DNA of 64,000 bases from Marivivens niveibacter (GCF_002150005.2 NZ_MSPP01000001.1:930001-994000), one strand, 5' to 3'; positions 36,590 through 46,225 are shown, counted from the first letter of the stretch. Notes: generated from the letters alone by a model not told the origin. A program made the numbers and translations.

Positions 36590-37326
36590 GCGCACTATTA
36601 GAAGTCTCGGGCGTGTCGGTCACTTTTGACGGGTTCCGAGCGATCAACAATTTGTCCCTGTCGATCAACGAACCCGAACTGCGGGCGGTGATCGGGCCAA
36701 ATGGTGCGGGTAAAACAACGTTTATGGACATCATCACGGGCAAAACAAAACCCGATACCGGCCACGTTTTGTGGGGCGAACAATCCCGTAATCTGCTGGG
36801 CATGTCAGAAAGCGCGATCGCCCGCGAAGGCATCGGTCGAAAGTTCCAAAAACCCACGGTGTTTGAGGCGCAGACGGTTCGCGAAAACCTCGCCATGGCG
36901 CTGAAAAATAAACGCGGGCCGTTTGATGTTCTGTTCTACCGCAAGTCGGCCGAAGGAGCCACGCGGATCGAAGAACTAGCTGCCGAGGTTGGTTTGACCG
37001 AACAACTGCCCCGCACCGCTGGCGAACTGTCCCACGGGCAAAAACAGTGGTTGGAAATCGGTATGCTATTGGCCCAAGATCCGCGCTTGTTGTTGGTCGA
37101 TGAACCTGCGGCGGGTATGACCCCAGCAGAACGCGAACACACCACCGATTTGCTAGTGCGTGCCGCAAAAACGCGGGCCGTGATTGTTGTGGAACACGAC
37201 ATGGAATTCGTCCGCCGTCTAAATTGCAAAGTGACGGTCCTGCATGAAGGATCTGTTTTGGCCGAAGGGTCGTTGGACCACGTCACCGCAAACCCGCAAG
37301 TTATCGAAGTCTATCTGGGGCGTTAA
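36586..37326 (+). CDS. urtD: Urea ABC transporter ATPase UrtD
   Basis: One of two ATPases driving the urea importer. Walker A GPNGAGKTTFMD (about 43-54), the LIV-I-type signature ELSHGQKQWLEIGMLL (about 147-162) and Walker B LLLVDEPAAGMTPAE are intact; the H-loop is VEHDMEFV. 246 residues. The LSHGQKQ variant of the ABC signature is typical for UrtD. Coupled to urtC; 2 bases before urtE. Confidence 0.96.
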   Translation: MSALLEVSGVSVTFDGFRAINNLSLSINEPELRAVIGPNGAGKTTFMDIITGKTKPDTGHVLWGEQSRNLLGMSESAIAREGIGRKFQKPTVFEAQTVRENLAMALKNKRGPFDVLFYRKSAEGATRIEELAAEVGLTEQLPRTAGELSHGQKQWLEIGMLLAQDPRLLLVDEPAAGMTPAEREHTTDLLVRAAKTRAVIVVEHDMEFVRRLNCKVTVLHEGSVLAEGSLDHVTANPQVIEVYLGR

Positions 37327-37328
37327 TC

Positions 37329-38024
37329 ATGTTGGAAATTGAAAACCTGACGCTCAAATACGGGCAAAGCCAGATTTTGAACGGTATCAACCTGACCGCC
37401 AAACCGGGGCAGGTGACGGCTGTTATGGGCACCAATGGCGTGGGTAAAACATCGCTGCTCAAGGCGATTGCGGGGCGTCATCCCTATGATCAGGGCGAAA
37501 TCCGTCTGGACGGCAAAAAGCTGGACCATTTGTCGGCATTCGGCGCGGCGCGGGCAGGGATCGCCTATGTTCCGCAGGGGCGCGAGGTCTTTCCCCTGAT
37601 GACCGTTCAGGAAAACCTAGAAAGCGGGTTCGCCTGTTTGGATCGAGCCGAACGCGGGGTTCCTGAAAAGATTTTCGAACTTTTCCCGATCCTCAAGGAA
37701 TTCCTGGGTCGCCGTGGGGGGGATTTATCGGGCGGGCAACAGCAACAATTGGCAATCGCGCGGGCGCTGATCACGCGGCCGCGTGTGTTGCTGCTAGACG
37801 AACCGACCGAAGGCATCCAGCCGAACATCATCCAGCAAATCGGCCGCGTCATTTCGCAGCTGCGGGATGAAGGCGAAATCGCGGTTGTTCTGGTCGAACA
37901 GTATTTCGATTTTGCGTTCGATCTGGCGGATGATTTCTATGCCGTGAACCGTGGTGAAATCGTCATGCATGAACCAAAACAGACGATCCAACGCGCGACA
38001 TTGTTGGAACGGGTGTCGATCTAA
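37329..38024 (+). CDS. urtE: Urea ABC transporter ATPase UrtE
   Basis: Second ATPase of the importer, 231 residues: Walker A GTNGVGKTSLLKA, Q-loop region YVPQGREVFPLMTVQENL, signature LSGGQQQQLAIARAL, Walker B VLLLDEPTEGIQP, H-loop VEQYFDFAF. The protein resembles LivF. Last gene of urtABCDE: no urease genes follow. Its stop overlaps that of the convergent TetR gene by 4 bases, without any terminator between. Confidence 0.96.
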   Translation: MLEIENLTLKYGQSQILNGINLTAKPGQVTAVMGTNGVGKTSLLKAIAGRHPYDQGEIRLDGKKLDHLSAFGAARAGIAYVPQGREVFPLMTVQENLESGFACLDRAERGVPEKIFELFPILKEFLGRRGGDLSGGQQQQLAIARALITRPRVLLLDEPTEGIQPNIIQQIGRVISQLRDEGEIAVVLVEQYFDFAFDLADDFYAVNRGEIVMHEPKQTIQRATLLERVSI

Positions 38025-38638
38025 GCGTCAGGCGGGATCAGACCCAGACCACGTAGGTAAACGCCGATACCTGTTTCCAACAAATCTTCGGGTGGGAAAG
38101 GTGATTTCGTACCCGGAGAACCCCGCGCAAACAATTCGACGACACCGTGACTTAGCGCCCATATATGGGCGCTAAACATCTGCGGCGGTGGGCGGCGGTC
38201 GGCAGGTATATGTTGGCTAAGGTCTGTCGCAGCTTTTTCCATCACGCCTAACGCACGGCTGGATGCGGTGTTTAGCTCGGGCGAGCTTTGGATTGAAATC
38301 CCGCTTTCGAACATAGCGATGTAGTGGCCGGGGAATTTGCGGGCAAAGGCCAAATAGGCGCGGCCCGTGGATTCAAAGGCAGTCAATGCCGTTGGTTTTC
38401 CGCCAGCATAGGCATGTTCCATCAGGTCGCCGAAAATTTCATACCCCTGACGTGCGGCTTCGGCGATCAGGTTTTCGCGACCATCAAAATGGCGATAGAC
38501 GGCGGCGGGCGTAACGCCAGCCTCGCGCGCGGCTTCGGACAGGGTGAAACCTGTCGGGCCTTTTTCTTCGATCAGGCGCAGGCAGGCGTCTACCAATTCC
38601 TGACGAAGGTTCCCGTGGTGGTATCCGCGTTTAGCCAT
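38021..38638 (-). CDS. TetR/AcrR-family transcriptional regulator
   Basis: 205 residues from the ATG at 38638. The N-terminal helix-turn-helix is clear: [20 protein letters not shown], then [20 protein letters not shown] (about 30-50), the TetR recognition pattern. The rest is a helical ligand-binding domain with the TetR_C-like segment [10 protein letters not shown]. Its start codon overlaps the last codons of ppk2 (8 bases), so the two are translationally coupled; it may regulate ppk2 or a neighbouring unit. Inducer unknown. Confidence 0.88.
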   Translation of the reverse strand: MAKRGYHHGNLRQELVDACLRLIEEKGPTGFTLSEAAREAGVTPAAVYRHFDGRENLIAEAARQGYEIFGDLMEHAYAGGKPTALTAFESTGRAYLAFARKFPGHYIAMFESGISIQSSPELNTASSRALGVMEKAATDLSQHIPADRRPPPQMFSAHIWALSHGVVELFARGSPGTKSPFPPEDLLETGIGVYLRGLGLIPPDA

Positions 38639-39500
38639 TCCAGATTTCGTGTCCGCCCGCGATTTTTGGATCAATGTCGCCGATATTTTTCGGGTCTTTG
38701 CGTTTGTATTCCAGTTGGGTCAGGATCGATCGGATCGCATTCAGCCGCGCCCGTTTTTTGTCGTCCGATCTGACAACGATCCACGGCGCATGATCACTGT
38801 GGGTTTTGTTTAGCGTTTCGTCGATTGCATCGGTGTAGGCGTCCCAACGTTTCAAACCTTCGACATCGATCCAGCTAAGTTTCCATTGTTTCAAAGGATT
38901 ATTTTCGCGGTCCAAAAACCGTTGCAACTGGGCTGCGCGGCCAACGTTGAGCCAGACCTTGAACAGTTTGATACCTTCGTCGACCAGCATTTGTTCAAAT
39001 GGGACAACCTGATCAAACCATTTGTCCCGCTGTTCGTCGGTACAGAAATCGAACACCTTTTCAACGACGCCGCGATTGTACCAGCTGCGATCAAAGCAGA
39101 CGATTTCGCCAGCGGTCGGCAGTTGTTCAACGTATCGCTGGAAATACCATTGACCTGCTTCAACCTCGGTCGGTTTGGACAATGCCACAACTCTTGCGCC
39201 GCGTGGGTTTAGGTTTTCACGGAACCGTTTGATCGTGCCGCCTTTGCCTGCTGCATCGCGCCCTTCGAACACGATTGCCACGCGATCACCGGTTTCCTTG
39301 ACGTGCGATTGAAGTCGGACAAGTTCGATCTGCAGGGCGTCGATTTCGGCCTGATATTCCTTTTTGTCCATCTCTTTGTCGTAGGGATAGTCAGGATCAT
39401 GGATGTCTTTTTTGCCTGCGGTTTCGATCGCTTTGCGAACGTCTTTGGGCGCATCGTTTTCAAAAAAATCGCTGATTGCGCCGTCAAAGGGCAGATCCAT
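38631..39500 (-). CDS. ppk2: Polyphosphate kinase 2 (PPK2 class I)
   Basis: Transfers phosphate between polyphosphate and nucleoside diphosphates (GDP or ADP). Walker [16 protein letters not shown] (about 79-93) and the Walker-B/lid motif [16 protein letters not shown] (about 135-150) are complete, and [19 protein letters not shown] and [13 protein letters not shown] fit class I PPK2. 289 residues, one domain, as expected. Upstream partner of the overlapping TetR gene. Direction of the reaction cannot be told from sequence. Confidence 0.94.
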   Translation of the reverse strand: MDLPFDGAISDFFENDAPKDVRKAIETAGKKDIHDPDYPYDKEMDKKEYQAEIDALQIELVRLQSHVKETGDRVAIVFEGRDAAGKGGTIKRFRENLNPRGARVVALSKPTEVEAGQWYFQRYVEQLPTAGEIVCFDRSWYNRGVVEKVFDFCTDEQRDKWFDQVVPFEQMLVDEGIKLFKVWLNVGRAAQLQRFLDRENNPLKQWKLSWIDVEGLKRWDAYTDAIDETLNKTHSDHAPWIVVRSDDKKRARLNAIRSILTQLEYKRKDPKNIGDIDPKIAGGHEIWNG

Positions 39501-39545
39501 AACGCTCTCCTAGTTCTTTGATATTATTATGGGCAGAGCGGTCGG

Positions 39546-40499
39546 TTAGTTCAATCCGGCAATGCGATCTATCGCGGCGATGATCTGTGCCTTGTGGGTG
39601 TGATGTGGCATATGACCCGCCCCAGTCAGAACCGTTAGGTTTGCATTTGGCACTTGTTCGGCCATCGCTTCGGCGTGAATGGGTAGGTAGACTGTTGTGT
39701 CTGCGTCACCGTGCAACACCTCGACCGGGATCGTAATGTCGGGATAGCCTACATGCTGCTGTTTGAGCGCATCATCAAGGTGTGATACCTGAAGCGCATT
39801 TGCCAGCAAAGACCACGGACGTGCCACCAGAATACCAGCGACGTTGTCGGCATAGCCTTCGGGTGGGGCTCCTGGTTCAAAGATATCTTCGACAGAGGTT
39901 TGTACGTAACTGCGCGGCACCCAAGCAGCGCCAAGGTACGGGATCAATCTTGCGCCAATTTTGGTCGATAGGGCCTGATACAGGCCTGAAACAGAGCCGC
40001 CCCATGGATGAGTGGCGCCCGACACATCAACGAAACCAGCGATATTTTCTGGATGGTACACCGCCCATGCCGCACCGACCGCGCCGCCGTATGAATGACC
40101 CAGAACGATGGGGCGATCTGCGCCCAACTGCGCGGCGGCGGCCTGTAGCAAGGCGGCTTGTTCGCGGGGCGTGCCTGCATCAGTGCCTGTGCCTATCCGC
40201 GGGGTGTATCCTAAACCCGGGCGATCAAAAATGATAAGGCGATAACGGTCGGCGAGTTCCCCGAGCGCAATTTCCATATCGCGGGTGTTGCCACTGGCCC
40301 CGTGGATCAGGACCAGATCGGGGCCTTGGCCCCTTACGACGGTATGCACCGGATGCCCGTCAACCATAACGAAGTGGCCGTATGGCGGGTATTCACGTTC
40401 CCAACCAGCGACACGAACTCGCATTTTTACGTAGGTAATGACCGCAACGACGGCCAGAAAAGTCAGAAAATATGCGATGATTTTAAAGGCCAATGTCAT
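39546..40499 (-). CDS. Membrane-anchored alpha/beta hydrolase
   Basis: 317 residues with one N-terminal membrane helix (about 5-24) and an alpha/beta-hydrolase domain. The oxyanion-hole HG motif [13 protein letters not shown], nucleophile elbow [14 protein letters not shown] (Ser about 137), the acidic residue in [15 protein letters not shown], and His near [11 protein letters not shown] complete the catalytic triad. Substrate unknown; proteins of this type include lipases and esterases. The start lies inside the 3' end of metA (17-base overlap), so expression depends on metA transcription. Confidence 0.85.
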   Translation of the reverse strand: MTLAFKIIAYFLTFLAVVAVITYVKMRVRVAGWEREYPPYGHFVMVDGHPVHTVVRGQGPDLVLIHGASGNTRDMEIALGELADRYRLIIFDRPGLGYTPRIGTGTDAGTPREQAALLQAAAAQLGADRPIVLGHSYGGAVGAAWAVYHPENIAGFVDVSGATHPWGGSVSGLYQALSTKIGARLIPYLGAAWVPRSYVQTSVEDIFEPGAPPEGYADNVAGILVARPWSLLANALQVSHLDDALKQQHVGYPDITIPVEVLHGDADTTVYLPIHAEAMAEQVPNANLTVLTGAGHMPHHTHKAQIIAAIDRIAGLN

Positions 40500-41406
40500 T
40501 TAGGTTATACGGAGTGCTCTGGTAAATTTCATTTATCCAGTTTCCATATAGAAGGTGCGCGTGACTTCTCCACCTGTTTTGGGGTGGGTTCGCGGGATTG
40601 TCATCGGGATAGTAATTTACCGGCACGTTAATCGGCTTACCTTCGGCCACGTCGCGGTCGTATTCCTCTTTCAAGGTGCCGCTGTCGTATTCAAAGTGGT
40701 TAAAGATATAAAGCGCGCGGTTTTCATTGTCTTGAACCAATGCGGGGCCTGTTTCGGTGCTATCCAGCAGGATTTCCAACGAACCGTTGGTTTCAATGCC
40801 AGCGCGGTCCATTTCCGTCCATCGGCTGACGGGCATGACCAAATCATCCGAAAATCCGCGCAAGTACGGAGAGGACGCAGCACAATTTGTGTGGCGAATG
40901 CAGCCGAACGCTTTGTTTTCTAGCAGATGTTTTTTGACGCCATGCAGGTAGTAAATCATGGCCATGCCGCCCCAGCAGACGCCAAAGGTGGAATGGACAT
41001 GTGTTTTGGTCCATTCAAAAACCTGCTGTAGCTCATCCCAATAGGTCACCTGATCAAAATCAAGATGCTCAATCGGGGCGCCCGTAATAATCAGCCCGTC
41101 GAATTTTTCGCCCGTTGCAACTACATCGGCAAATGGACGGTAAAATTCAGCCATATGTTCAGCGGCCGTATTTTTTGTTTCGTGTTCCGTCATGCGGATC
41201 AACGACAATTCAATTTGCAGCGGGGTTGCCCCCAACAGTCGTGCAAATTGGTTTTCGGTCTGAATCTTTTTCGGCATCAGGTTTAGCAGGCCAAACCGCA
41301 ATGGGCGGATGTCCTGACGCGCGGCCCGTTCGTCCGACATCACCATCACGCCTTCGTTCGATAGAACGTTATAGGCGGGTAGGTTTTCGGGCAGTTTGAT
41401 TGGCAT
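40483..41406 (-). CDS. metA: Homoserine O-acyltransferase MetA (predicted acetyl-CoA type)
   Basis: First committed step of methionine synthesis from homoserine. Catalytic Cys144 lies in [16 protein letters not shown], with Lys46-Lys47 and a downstream HFEYD motif. 307 residues, length as in E. coli (309). The residue that sets acyl-donor choice (111 in E. coli/Bacillus numbering) is Glu113 here, in [11 protein letters not shown]; in characterised enzymes Glu at this site favours acetyl-CoA and Gly favours succinyl-CoA, so this is predicted to be an O-acetyltransferase. It follows the P-loop ATPase gene by 44 bases and overlaps the hydrolase gene. No SAM riboswitch fits in the short leader. 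Confidence 0.92.
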   Translation of the reverse strand: MPIKLPENLPAYNVLSNEGVMVMSDERAARQDIRPLRFGLLNLMPKKIQTENQFARLLGATPLQIELSLIRMTEHETKNTAAEHMAEFYRPFADVVATGEKFDGLIITGAPIEHLDFDQVTYWDELQQVFEWTKTHVHSTFGVCWGGMAMIYYLHGVKKHLLENKAFGCIRHTNCAASSPYLRGFSDDLVMPVSRWTEMDRAGIETNGSLEILLDSTETGPALVQDNENRALYIFNHFEYDSGTLKEEYDRDVAEGKPINVPVNYYPDDNPANPPQNRWRSHAHLLYGNWINEIYQSTPYNLNDIGL

Positions 41407-41450
41407 ATGCGTTTATCCTGATGTGTCGTAGGGTGCCGTATGTAGGGCGA

Positions 41451-42314
41451 TTAAGCCCGGGCCTCAAGGGTGCGGGCGATCAGATCATCAAAGTCCTGAG
41501 CCGTTTTAACGGCATAGATGTCTTCGGCCTTTACCGTGATGCCCCATTTTTCGGCCATTGCGCGGTAACGTGGCTGACGATGGTCCAATGCACGGCGATA
41601 AGTCCATCGGATGAAATCGTCTGGATCAACCTTGTCTTGGGCCACGCCTTTTTCGGCCAGATATTCATCCCAAGCGCGGGACAAGAATGCAGGCTGATAG
41701 GACATTGGTTTGGGCGCTTTGTCGAAACGGCGGCACAATTCATCGATATGATCATCAGACCCTTCGATCCAAATGCACAGACATTCGGCCGAAAGGGCGG
41801 TCATGATGGGGTCTTTGTCATCTGTGGGATCAACCCATTCGCAGATGGACCCGCCAGTGTCACAGATGAAATTCGAATAGCCATACAGCGCCTTGGCACG
41901 ACGAATGAAATATCCAGTGTCGAGCAGAGCGTCATGTTCCGCGCGTTGGAATTGGTCCTGACGGCGGCGGTATTCATCGATCAGAATGCCGCCTTTGTCC
42001 GGATCGCCAGGTTTACCCAAATAGGTAGAAACGGGCGTCAGGTTTTCGAATGAAATGTTCGATCCGATATAGATCGAATCCGTCATGAGCAGTTCACGTA
42101 AAAACGGGTTCTTCATCGCCTCTGCCTTGGCGTTATCGGCGATGTATTCGCCCATGTAGCGCGTGCCGATACGGTAATCGATCGAATAATGGAACCAGTC
42201 GCCTTGGGCGCGCAGCAGGTTGGACACATAGGTTTTGCCCAATCCGGACATGCCGAACAAAAGGATGTGTTTGTTGGACGCATCGCGCCATTCAGATGCA
42301 GAATTATACAGCAT
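41451..42314 (-). CDS. P-loop ATPase/kinase of unknown function
   Basis: 287 residues with a Walker A motif ILLFGMSGLGKTYVSN near the N-terminus (residues 17-32) and acidic candidates for Walker B (ICDTGGSICEWVDP, CLCIWIEGSDDHIDEL). The body is hydrophilic, with a Tyr/Arg-rich section RYMGEY and HDALLDTGYFIRR. It looks like a nucleotide-binding kinase-like protein that is conserved in Rhodobacterales. I cannot assign a substrate. It lies directly upstream of metA (44 bases, same strand) and may share its transcript. Confidence 0.7.
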   Translation of the reverse strand: MLYNSASEWRDASNKHILLFGMSGLGKTYVSNLLRAQGDWFHYSIDYRIGTRYMGEYIADNAKAEAMKNPFLRELLMTDSIYIGSNISFENLTPVSTYLGKPGDPDKGGILIDEYRRRQDQFQRAEHDALLDTGYFIRRAKALYGYSNFICDTGGSICEWVDPTDDKDPIMTALSAECLCIWIEGSDDHIDELCRRFDKAPKPMSYQPAFLSRAWDEYLAEKGVAQDKVDPDDFIRWTYRRALDHRQPRYRAMAEKWGITVKAEDIYAVKTAQDFDDLIARTLEARA

Positions 42315-42335
42315 GTCCCACCGAAGGTTTGGTTG

Positions 42336-43250
42336 TCACAAACGGGTTTTGCCTATGGGCAGCCGTCCGTCAAGCACCGCAAGGCCAAATGCCAGCACAA
42401 TAAACCCTAAATACGCATTCCATTCCAATGCTTCGCCAAAAAACAGGGCGCCGAGGATAATCGCAAATGGTGTCACGAGGAGGGTCACGAGGCTCAGGTT
42501 GCCTGCGCCAGCTGTGTTCAAGACTTTGAAAAACAGGATATAGGCAAAGGCGCTGGAGAGAATTGCCAAATATGCAACGGAAATAATGGCTTGGGTGTTA
42601 AAGGTCATGTTGCTGATGTCTTCGGTGGTGAGTGCAAGAATGCCCATAATCACACCTGCACCTGATAGCATTCCAGCCGAGGCCACCTCGGGCGATAAAC
42701 CTTTGAGCGTTTTACGAGATAGGATCGCTGACACCGCATAGGATAGCGTAGCGGCCAATATCGCCCATTCACCCAATGCGGTCGGCCCTGATCCTAAGGC
42801 GGTGATATCTTCGACACCAATCACGATTACCACGCCCAGAAAGCCGATGATGACACCGATCAAGCGGTTCAATGATAGTCTTTCATCGGCGAAAAACAGG
42901 CTCGCAAGGATCACCGTGAACAAAGCCGTCGTTGCATTCAGGATGCTGGCCAGTCCGCTGTCGATATACTGCTGGCCCCACACGATCAGAGAGAACGGCA
43001 GCGCGTTGTTCAGTAATCCGTGCAAAAAGAAGATCGGGATGTATTTCCATTCCCGAGGAATTGACTGACGGCGTAGCGCAACCCAGACCCACAACACGAA
43101 TGCCCCGCCCGTTACGCGAATGGCCACCGTGGTGTAGACACCAACCGTTTCTAGCGCGCCGCGATTTGCCGTGAAAGATCCAGCCCAGACCAAGGCCAAG
43201 ATCAAAATCATCACCCAGCCGCGTGGTGTAAGCCGTAGTTGTTCAGTCAT
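42336..43250 (-). CDS. DMT-superfamily (EamA) transporter
   Basis: 304-residue inner-membrane protein with ten predicted helices in two EamA repeats. Repeat 1 contains LALVWAGSFTANRGALET and ILNATTALFTVILASLFF; repeat 2 contains FAYILFFKVLNTAGAGNLSL and FAIILGALFFGEAL. The fold is the drug/metabolite exporter type; substrates range from amino acids to metabolites and cannot be told here. Ends 21 bases before the ATPase gene, on the same strand. Start ATG 43250. Confidence 0.9.
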   Translation of the reverse strand: MTEQLRLTPRGWVMILILALVWAGSFTANRGALETVGVYTTVAIRVTGGAFVLWVWVALRRQSIPREWKYIPIFFLHGLLNNALPFSLIVWGQQYIDSGLASILNATTALFTVILASLFFADERLSLNRLIGVIIGFLGVVIVIGVEDITALGSGPTALGEWAILAATLSYAVSAILSRKTLKGLSPEVASAGMLSGAGVIMGILALTTEDISNMTFNTQAIISVAYLAILSSAFAYILFFKVLNTAGAGNLSLVTLLVTPFAIILGALFFGEALEWNAYLGFIVLAFGLAVLDGRLPIGKTRL

Positions 43251-43285
43251 GCGAAGTCACCCGTTTCCATTCGGGGCATATTGAC

Positions 43286-43316
43286 CGAAAAAAGCCCCGC
43301 AGCAAGGCGGGGCTTT
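43286..43316 (-). terminator. Intrinsic terminator of the FadL-type porin gene
   Basis: AAAGCCCCGC (43291-43300) and GCGGGGCTTT (43307-43316) form a perfect 10-bp stem with a 6-base loop. On the minus strand it is followed by TTTTTT, 24 bases after the porin stop. Confidence 0.9.
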
Positions 43317-43339
43317 ATCAATTGATCAAATTTTTGATC

Positions 43340-44416
43340 TTAGTAGTTGTAAGCCAGTTTCAGGCCGTAACCGATCGCATAGTTGTCTTCGAAACGACCA
43401 CCTGGGAAACCTGCAGCTGCGATTGCTTCAGAATCCGCATCGCCGATGTTGACGTAACGAACGCCGCCCGAAATCTCCATTCCGTTGTCCAGCGTGTAAG
43501 CGCCGCCCAGCGACAGGCTTAGGTAACCGTCAGTTGGGGATAGCTGGCCAGTGGTGTCGCCAGTTGCTTTTTCATAACCAACCGACACAAGGCCCGAGAA
43601 GTTATCGGTGAAACGGCGACCAATACCGACCGAATAAGTCATGGTGTCAGCGTTGCCAAAGTCGGTCAGGTTACCCGCGACAGCATCGTCGATGGTTGCT
43701 TCGGACCAGTCAGCCCAGCGAACCGAAACCATTGCCAGCGTGTCAGCCGCAATACCGGTTTGGAATTCTAGGTTTACCGACTGCGGCATCGTCGCGGACA
43801 GATCGCCTGCGCCGCCAGCGCCGTCGCCGTCCAGTTCAAATTCGGTCTGCGACGAATAGGTCAGGGACCCGCGCAGCGCGATTTCTGGAATTTCGTAGGC
43901 TGCACCAATGACGTAGCCAACATCTGTGCCTTTTTCGTAGTTGGACACATAACCGCCCAAAGCGGTCGGGCCGCGATACTGACCGTCAGCCGACACGATG
44001 CGAGGACCTGCGTAAACGCTCACGTTTTCGTTGATCTGGTACTGGCCCAAAATGGTCAGGCCGCGGGTGTTCACTTCTGCGCCTGCGCCAACCAGTGGGT
44101 AGGTCGCAGCATCATAGGACACGTCAGCGCCGAATGGTTCGTCGGAAATGAATGCCAGCGAAACCTGATCATTCACGTCCATTTTGAACGCTAGACCGAA
44201 TGTGGTGTAATCTGGTGCGATGTCGCCGGTTTCCGCTGCGGTGACACCGATCATATGGCCGGTGATTTCAGGCGCTGCCGAACCAAAGCTGATTTCGGCG
44301 TAGGTGCCTTCTTCGAACAGGACGGCAATCGACTGACCGCTGCGATCGATCCCGCCTGCGAATGCTGCCGAAGTTGTCAGCATCAGCGCTGCGCCGGCGC
44401 TTAGATATTTCTTCAT
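43340..44416 (-). CDS. OmpP1/FadL/TodX-family outer-membrane transport protein
   Basis: Barrel porin for hydrophobic compounds such as long-chain fatty acids. From ATG 44416 (GGGAAG site upstream) the protein has 358 residues: signal peptide 1-21 (ends AAFAG), then GIDRSGQSIAVLFEEGTYAEI, the FadL-type start, and many beta strands with terminal aromatic residues; the C-terminus ends in AYNY, an outer-membrane-like aromatic end. At 358 residues it is shorter than E. coli FadL (446) but typical for this order. Substrate unknown. Single-gene unit with its own terminator. Confidence 0.88.
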   Translation of the reverse strand: MKKYLSAGAALMLTTSAAFAGGIDRSGQSIAVLFEEGTYAEISFGSAAPEITGHMIGVTAAETGDIAPDYTTFGLAFKMDVNDQVSLAFISDEPFGADVSYDAATYPLVGAGAEVNTRGLTILGQYQINENVSVYAGPRIVSADGQYRGPTALGGYVSNYEKGTDVGYVIGAAYEIPEIALRGSLTYSSQTEFELDGDGAGGAGDLSATMPQSVNLEFQTGIAADTLAMVSVRWADWSEATIDDAVAGNLTDFGNADTMTYSVGIGRRFTDNFSGLVSVGYEKATGDTTGQLSPTDGYLSLSLGGAYTLDNGMEISGGVRYVNIGDADSEAIAAAGFPGGRFEDNYAIGYGLKLAYNY

Positions 44417-44507
44417 GATATCTTCCCTCATGTATACCGCCCGTTTAGGCGGCCTCCTTCTCCCATGACCAAAAGGTTAGATTGTTGTTTTCCTTCGGGT
44501 CAATCTG

Positions 44508-44548
44508 TTACGCCGCGTAAGAGCGCAGTTCACCTATAGATTACGTAA
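44508..44548. promoter_or_regulatory. Two palindromes upstream of the FadL-type gene
   Basis: TTACGCCGCGTAA (44508-44520) is a perfect 13-base palindrome with a central C, and TTACGTAA (44541-44548) is a perfect 8-base palindrome sharing its TTACG/CGTAA ends, 21 bases away. Both are 90-130 bases upstream of the porin start. Likely a pair of operator sites; regulator unknown. Confidence 0.4.
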
Positions 44549-44602
44549 AGGCGGATCGGGTTTAAACGTTAGATTGAATTCTTATGAGGTGGAAAAGAAC
44601 AA

Positions 44603-44630
44603 GGGCGCGATGCAAATGTGCAACGCGCCC
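44603..44630 (-). terminator. Intrinsic terminator of guaA
   Basis: GGGCGCG (44603-44609) pairs with CGCGCCC (44624-44630), extended by an inner TGCA/TGCA stem; on the minus strand the tail is TTGTTCTTTT. It starts 36 bases after the guaA stop. Confidence 0.7.
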
Positions 44631-44665
44631 CTAAGACTTTAAAACTTTTTCTATCCTAACGGATA

Positions 44666-46225
44666 TTATTCCAACTCGATGGTGCCCGGCGGTTTCGATG
44701 TCAGGTCGTAGAATACGCGGTTCACGCCTTTCACTTCGTTGATGATGCGGGTCATCGTCTCGCCGAGGAATTCCTGCGTGAACGGGTAGGTGTCAGCCGT
44801 CATACCGTCGACCGAGGTCACAGCGCGGATCGCCACGGCGTAATCATAGGTCCGGCCATCGCCCATAACGCCCACGGTGCGCATCGGTAGGATCGCGGCG
44901 AAGGCTTGCCAAATTTCATCGTACAGACCGTGTTTACGGATCTGGTCGATGTAAACGGCGTCAGCTTGGCGTAGGATGTCCAGCTTTTCGCGGGTGATTT
45001 CGCCAGGGCAACGGATCGCAAGGCCAGGGCCAGGGAACGGGTGGCGACCGATAAAGCTGTCCGGCAGACCCAGTTCGCGGCCCAAGGCGCGAACCTCGTC
45101 TTTGAACAACTCACGCAGCGGCTCGACCAGTTTCAGACCCATTTTTTCAGGCAGACCGCCCACGTTGTGGTGCGATTTAATGGTCACCGATGGACCGCCC
45201 GAGAAGGACACCGATTCAATCACGTCAGGGTACAATGTGCCCTGCGCCAAGAATTCTGCGCCTTCGATCTGGTCAGCGTATTTCTGGAATACGTCGATGA
45301 ACAGTTTGCCGATGGTTTTGCGTTTGACCTCTGGATCGGACACGCCTTCCAATTCGCCAAGGAACAAATCGGATTCATCTGCGTGGATCAGGTTTAGGTT
45401 GTAGTTATTCCTAAACATATCAACGACTTCTTGCGCTTCGTTCAAGCGAAGTAGGCCGTGATCCACGAACACACATGTCAGCTGATCGCCGATCGCTTCG
45501 TGCAGCAGAATGCCGGTCACGGAACTATCAACGCCGCCCGACAGCGCACAAATGACTTTTTTGTCGCCAACCTGTTCGCGGATCTTTTCGATCATTTCCT
45601 GACGGTAGGATGCCATGGTCCAGTCGCCGGTAAAGCCTGCCATGCGGACAAAATTTTCCAGCATGGTTTTGCCGTTTGGCGTGTGGTGAACCTCTGGGTG
45701 GAACTGAACCGCATAGAATTTGCGATCTTCGTCCGCGATCATGGCAAATGGTGCGTTCGGCGACGTTGCGACGACTTCGAAACCAGGAGCCAATTTGGTG
45801 ACGCGGTCACCGTGGGACATCCACACCTGTTCTTTGCCTTCGGTAAACAGACCGGCAAAGATACCGTCCAGTTTGTGACCTTCGGCAGGGGATACAAATG
45901 CACGGCCATATTCGGCGTGGTGGCCGCCTTCGACGGCGCCGCCCAGCTGTTCCATCATGACCTGTTGGCCATAGCAGATGCCGAAAATTGGTAGGCCCAT
46001 ATCAAACAGGGCTTGTGGCGCGCGAGGGCTACCTTCGCGAGTCACGCTATCAGGACCACCCGACAGGATCACGGCTTTAGGGTCCATCTCGCGGATGGTC
46101 TGTTCGGTGACCGACTGGTAGGGGTGGATTTCGCAGTAAACACTCAGCTCACGTAGGCGGCGCGCAATCAGCTGCGTCACCTGCGAACCGAAATCGATGA
46201 TGAGGAGGCGTTGATGCTGTGTCAT
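44666..46225 (-). CDS. guaA: GMP synthase (glutamine-hydrolysing)
   Basis: Amidates XMP to GMP. From ATG 46225 it has 519 residues: class I glutamine amidotransferase domain first ([17 protein letters not shown], catalytic Cys in GICYGQQVM, then a downstream His-Glu pair in VQFHPEVHH), then the ATP-pyrophosphatase domain with the PP-loop [15 protein letters not shown], and the C-terminal dimerisation domain with GFPGPGL-type [11 protein letters not shown] and the final IEFE-like KPPGTIELE. The same frame is open 47 codons further upstream but this part is not conserved. Divergent from the MttB-like gene. Confidence 0.97.
   Translation of the reverse strand: MTQHQRLLIIDFGSQVTQLIARRLRELSVYCEIHPYQSVTEQTIREMDPKAVILSGGPDSVTREGSPRAPQALFDMGLPIFGICYGQQVMMEQLGGAVEGGHHAEYGRAFVSPAEGHKLDGIFAGLFTEGKEQVWMSHGDRVTKLAPGFEVVATSPNAPFAMIADEDRKFYAVQFHPEVHHTPNGKTMLENFVRMAGFTGDWTMASYRQEMIEKIREQVGDKKVICALSGGVDSSVTGILLHEAIGDQLTCVFVDHGLLRLNEAQEVVDMFRNNYNLNLIHADESDLFLGELEGVSDPEVKRKTIGKLFIDVFQKYADQIEGAEFLAQGTLYPDVIESVSFSGGPSVTIKSHHNVGGLPEKMGLKLVEPLRELFKDEVRALGRELGLPDSFIGRHPFPGPGLAIRCPGEITREKLDILRQADAVYIDQIRKHGLYDEIWQAFAAILPMRTVGVMGDGRTYDYAVAIRAVTSVDGMTADTYPFTQEFLGETMTRIINEVKGVNRVFYDLTSKPPGTIELE

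Noticed and set aside
41407-41450. Possible SAM-II riboswitch upstream of metA
   Set aside because: Alphaproteobacterial metA often has one, but only 44 bases separate it from the upstream gene and no pseudoknot pattern is visible.
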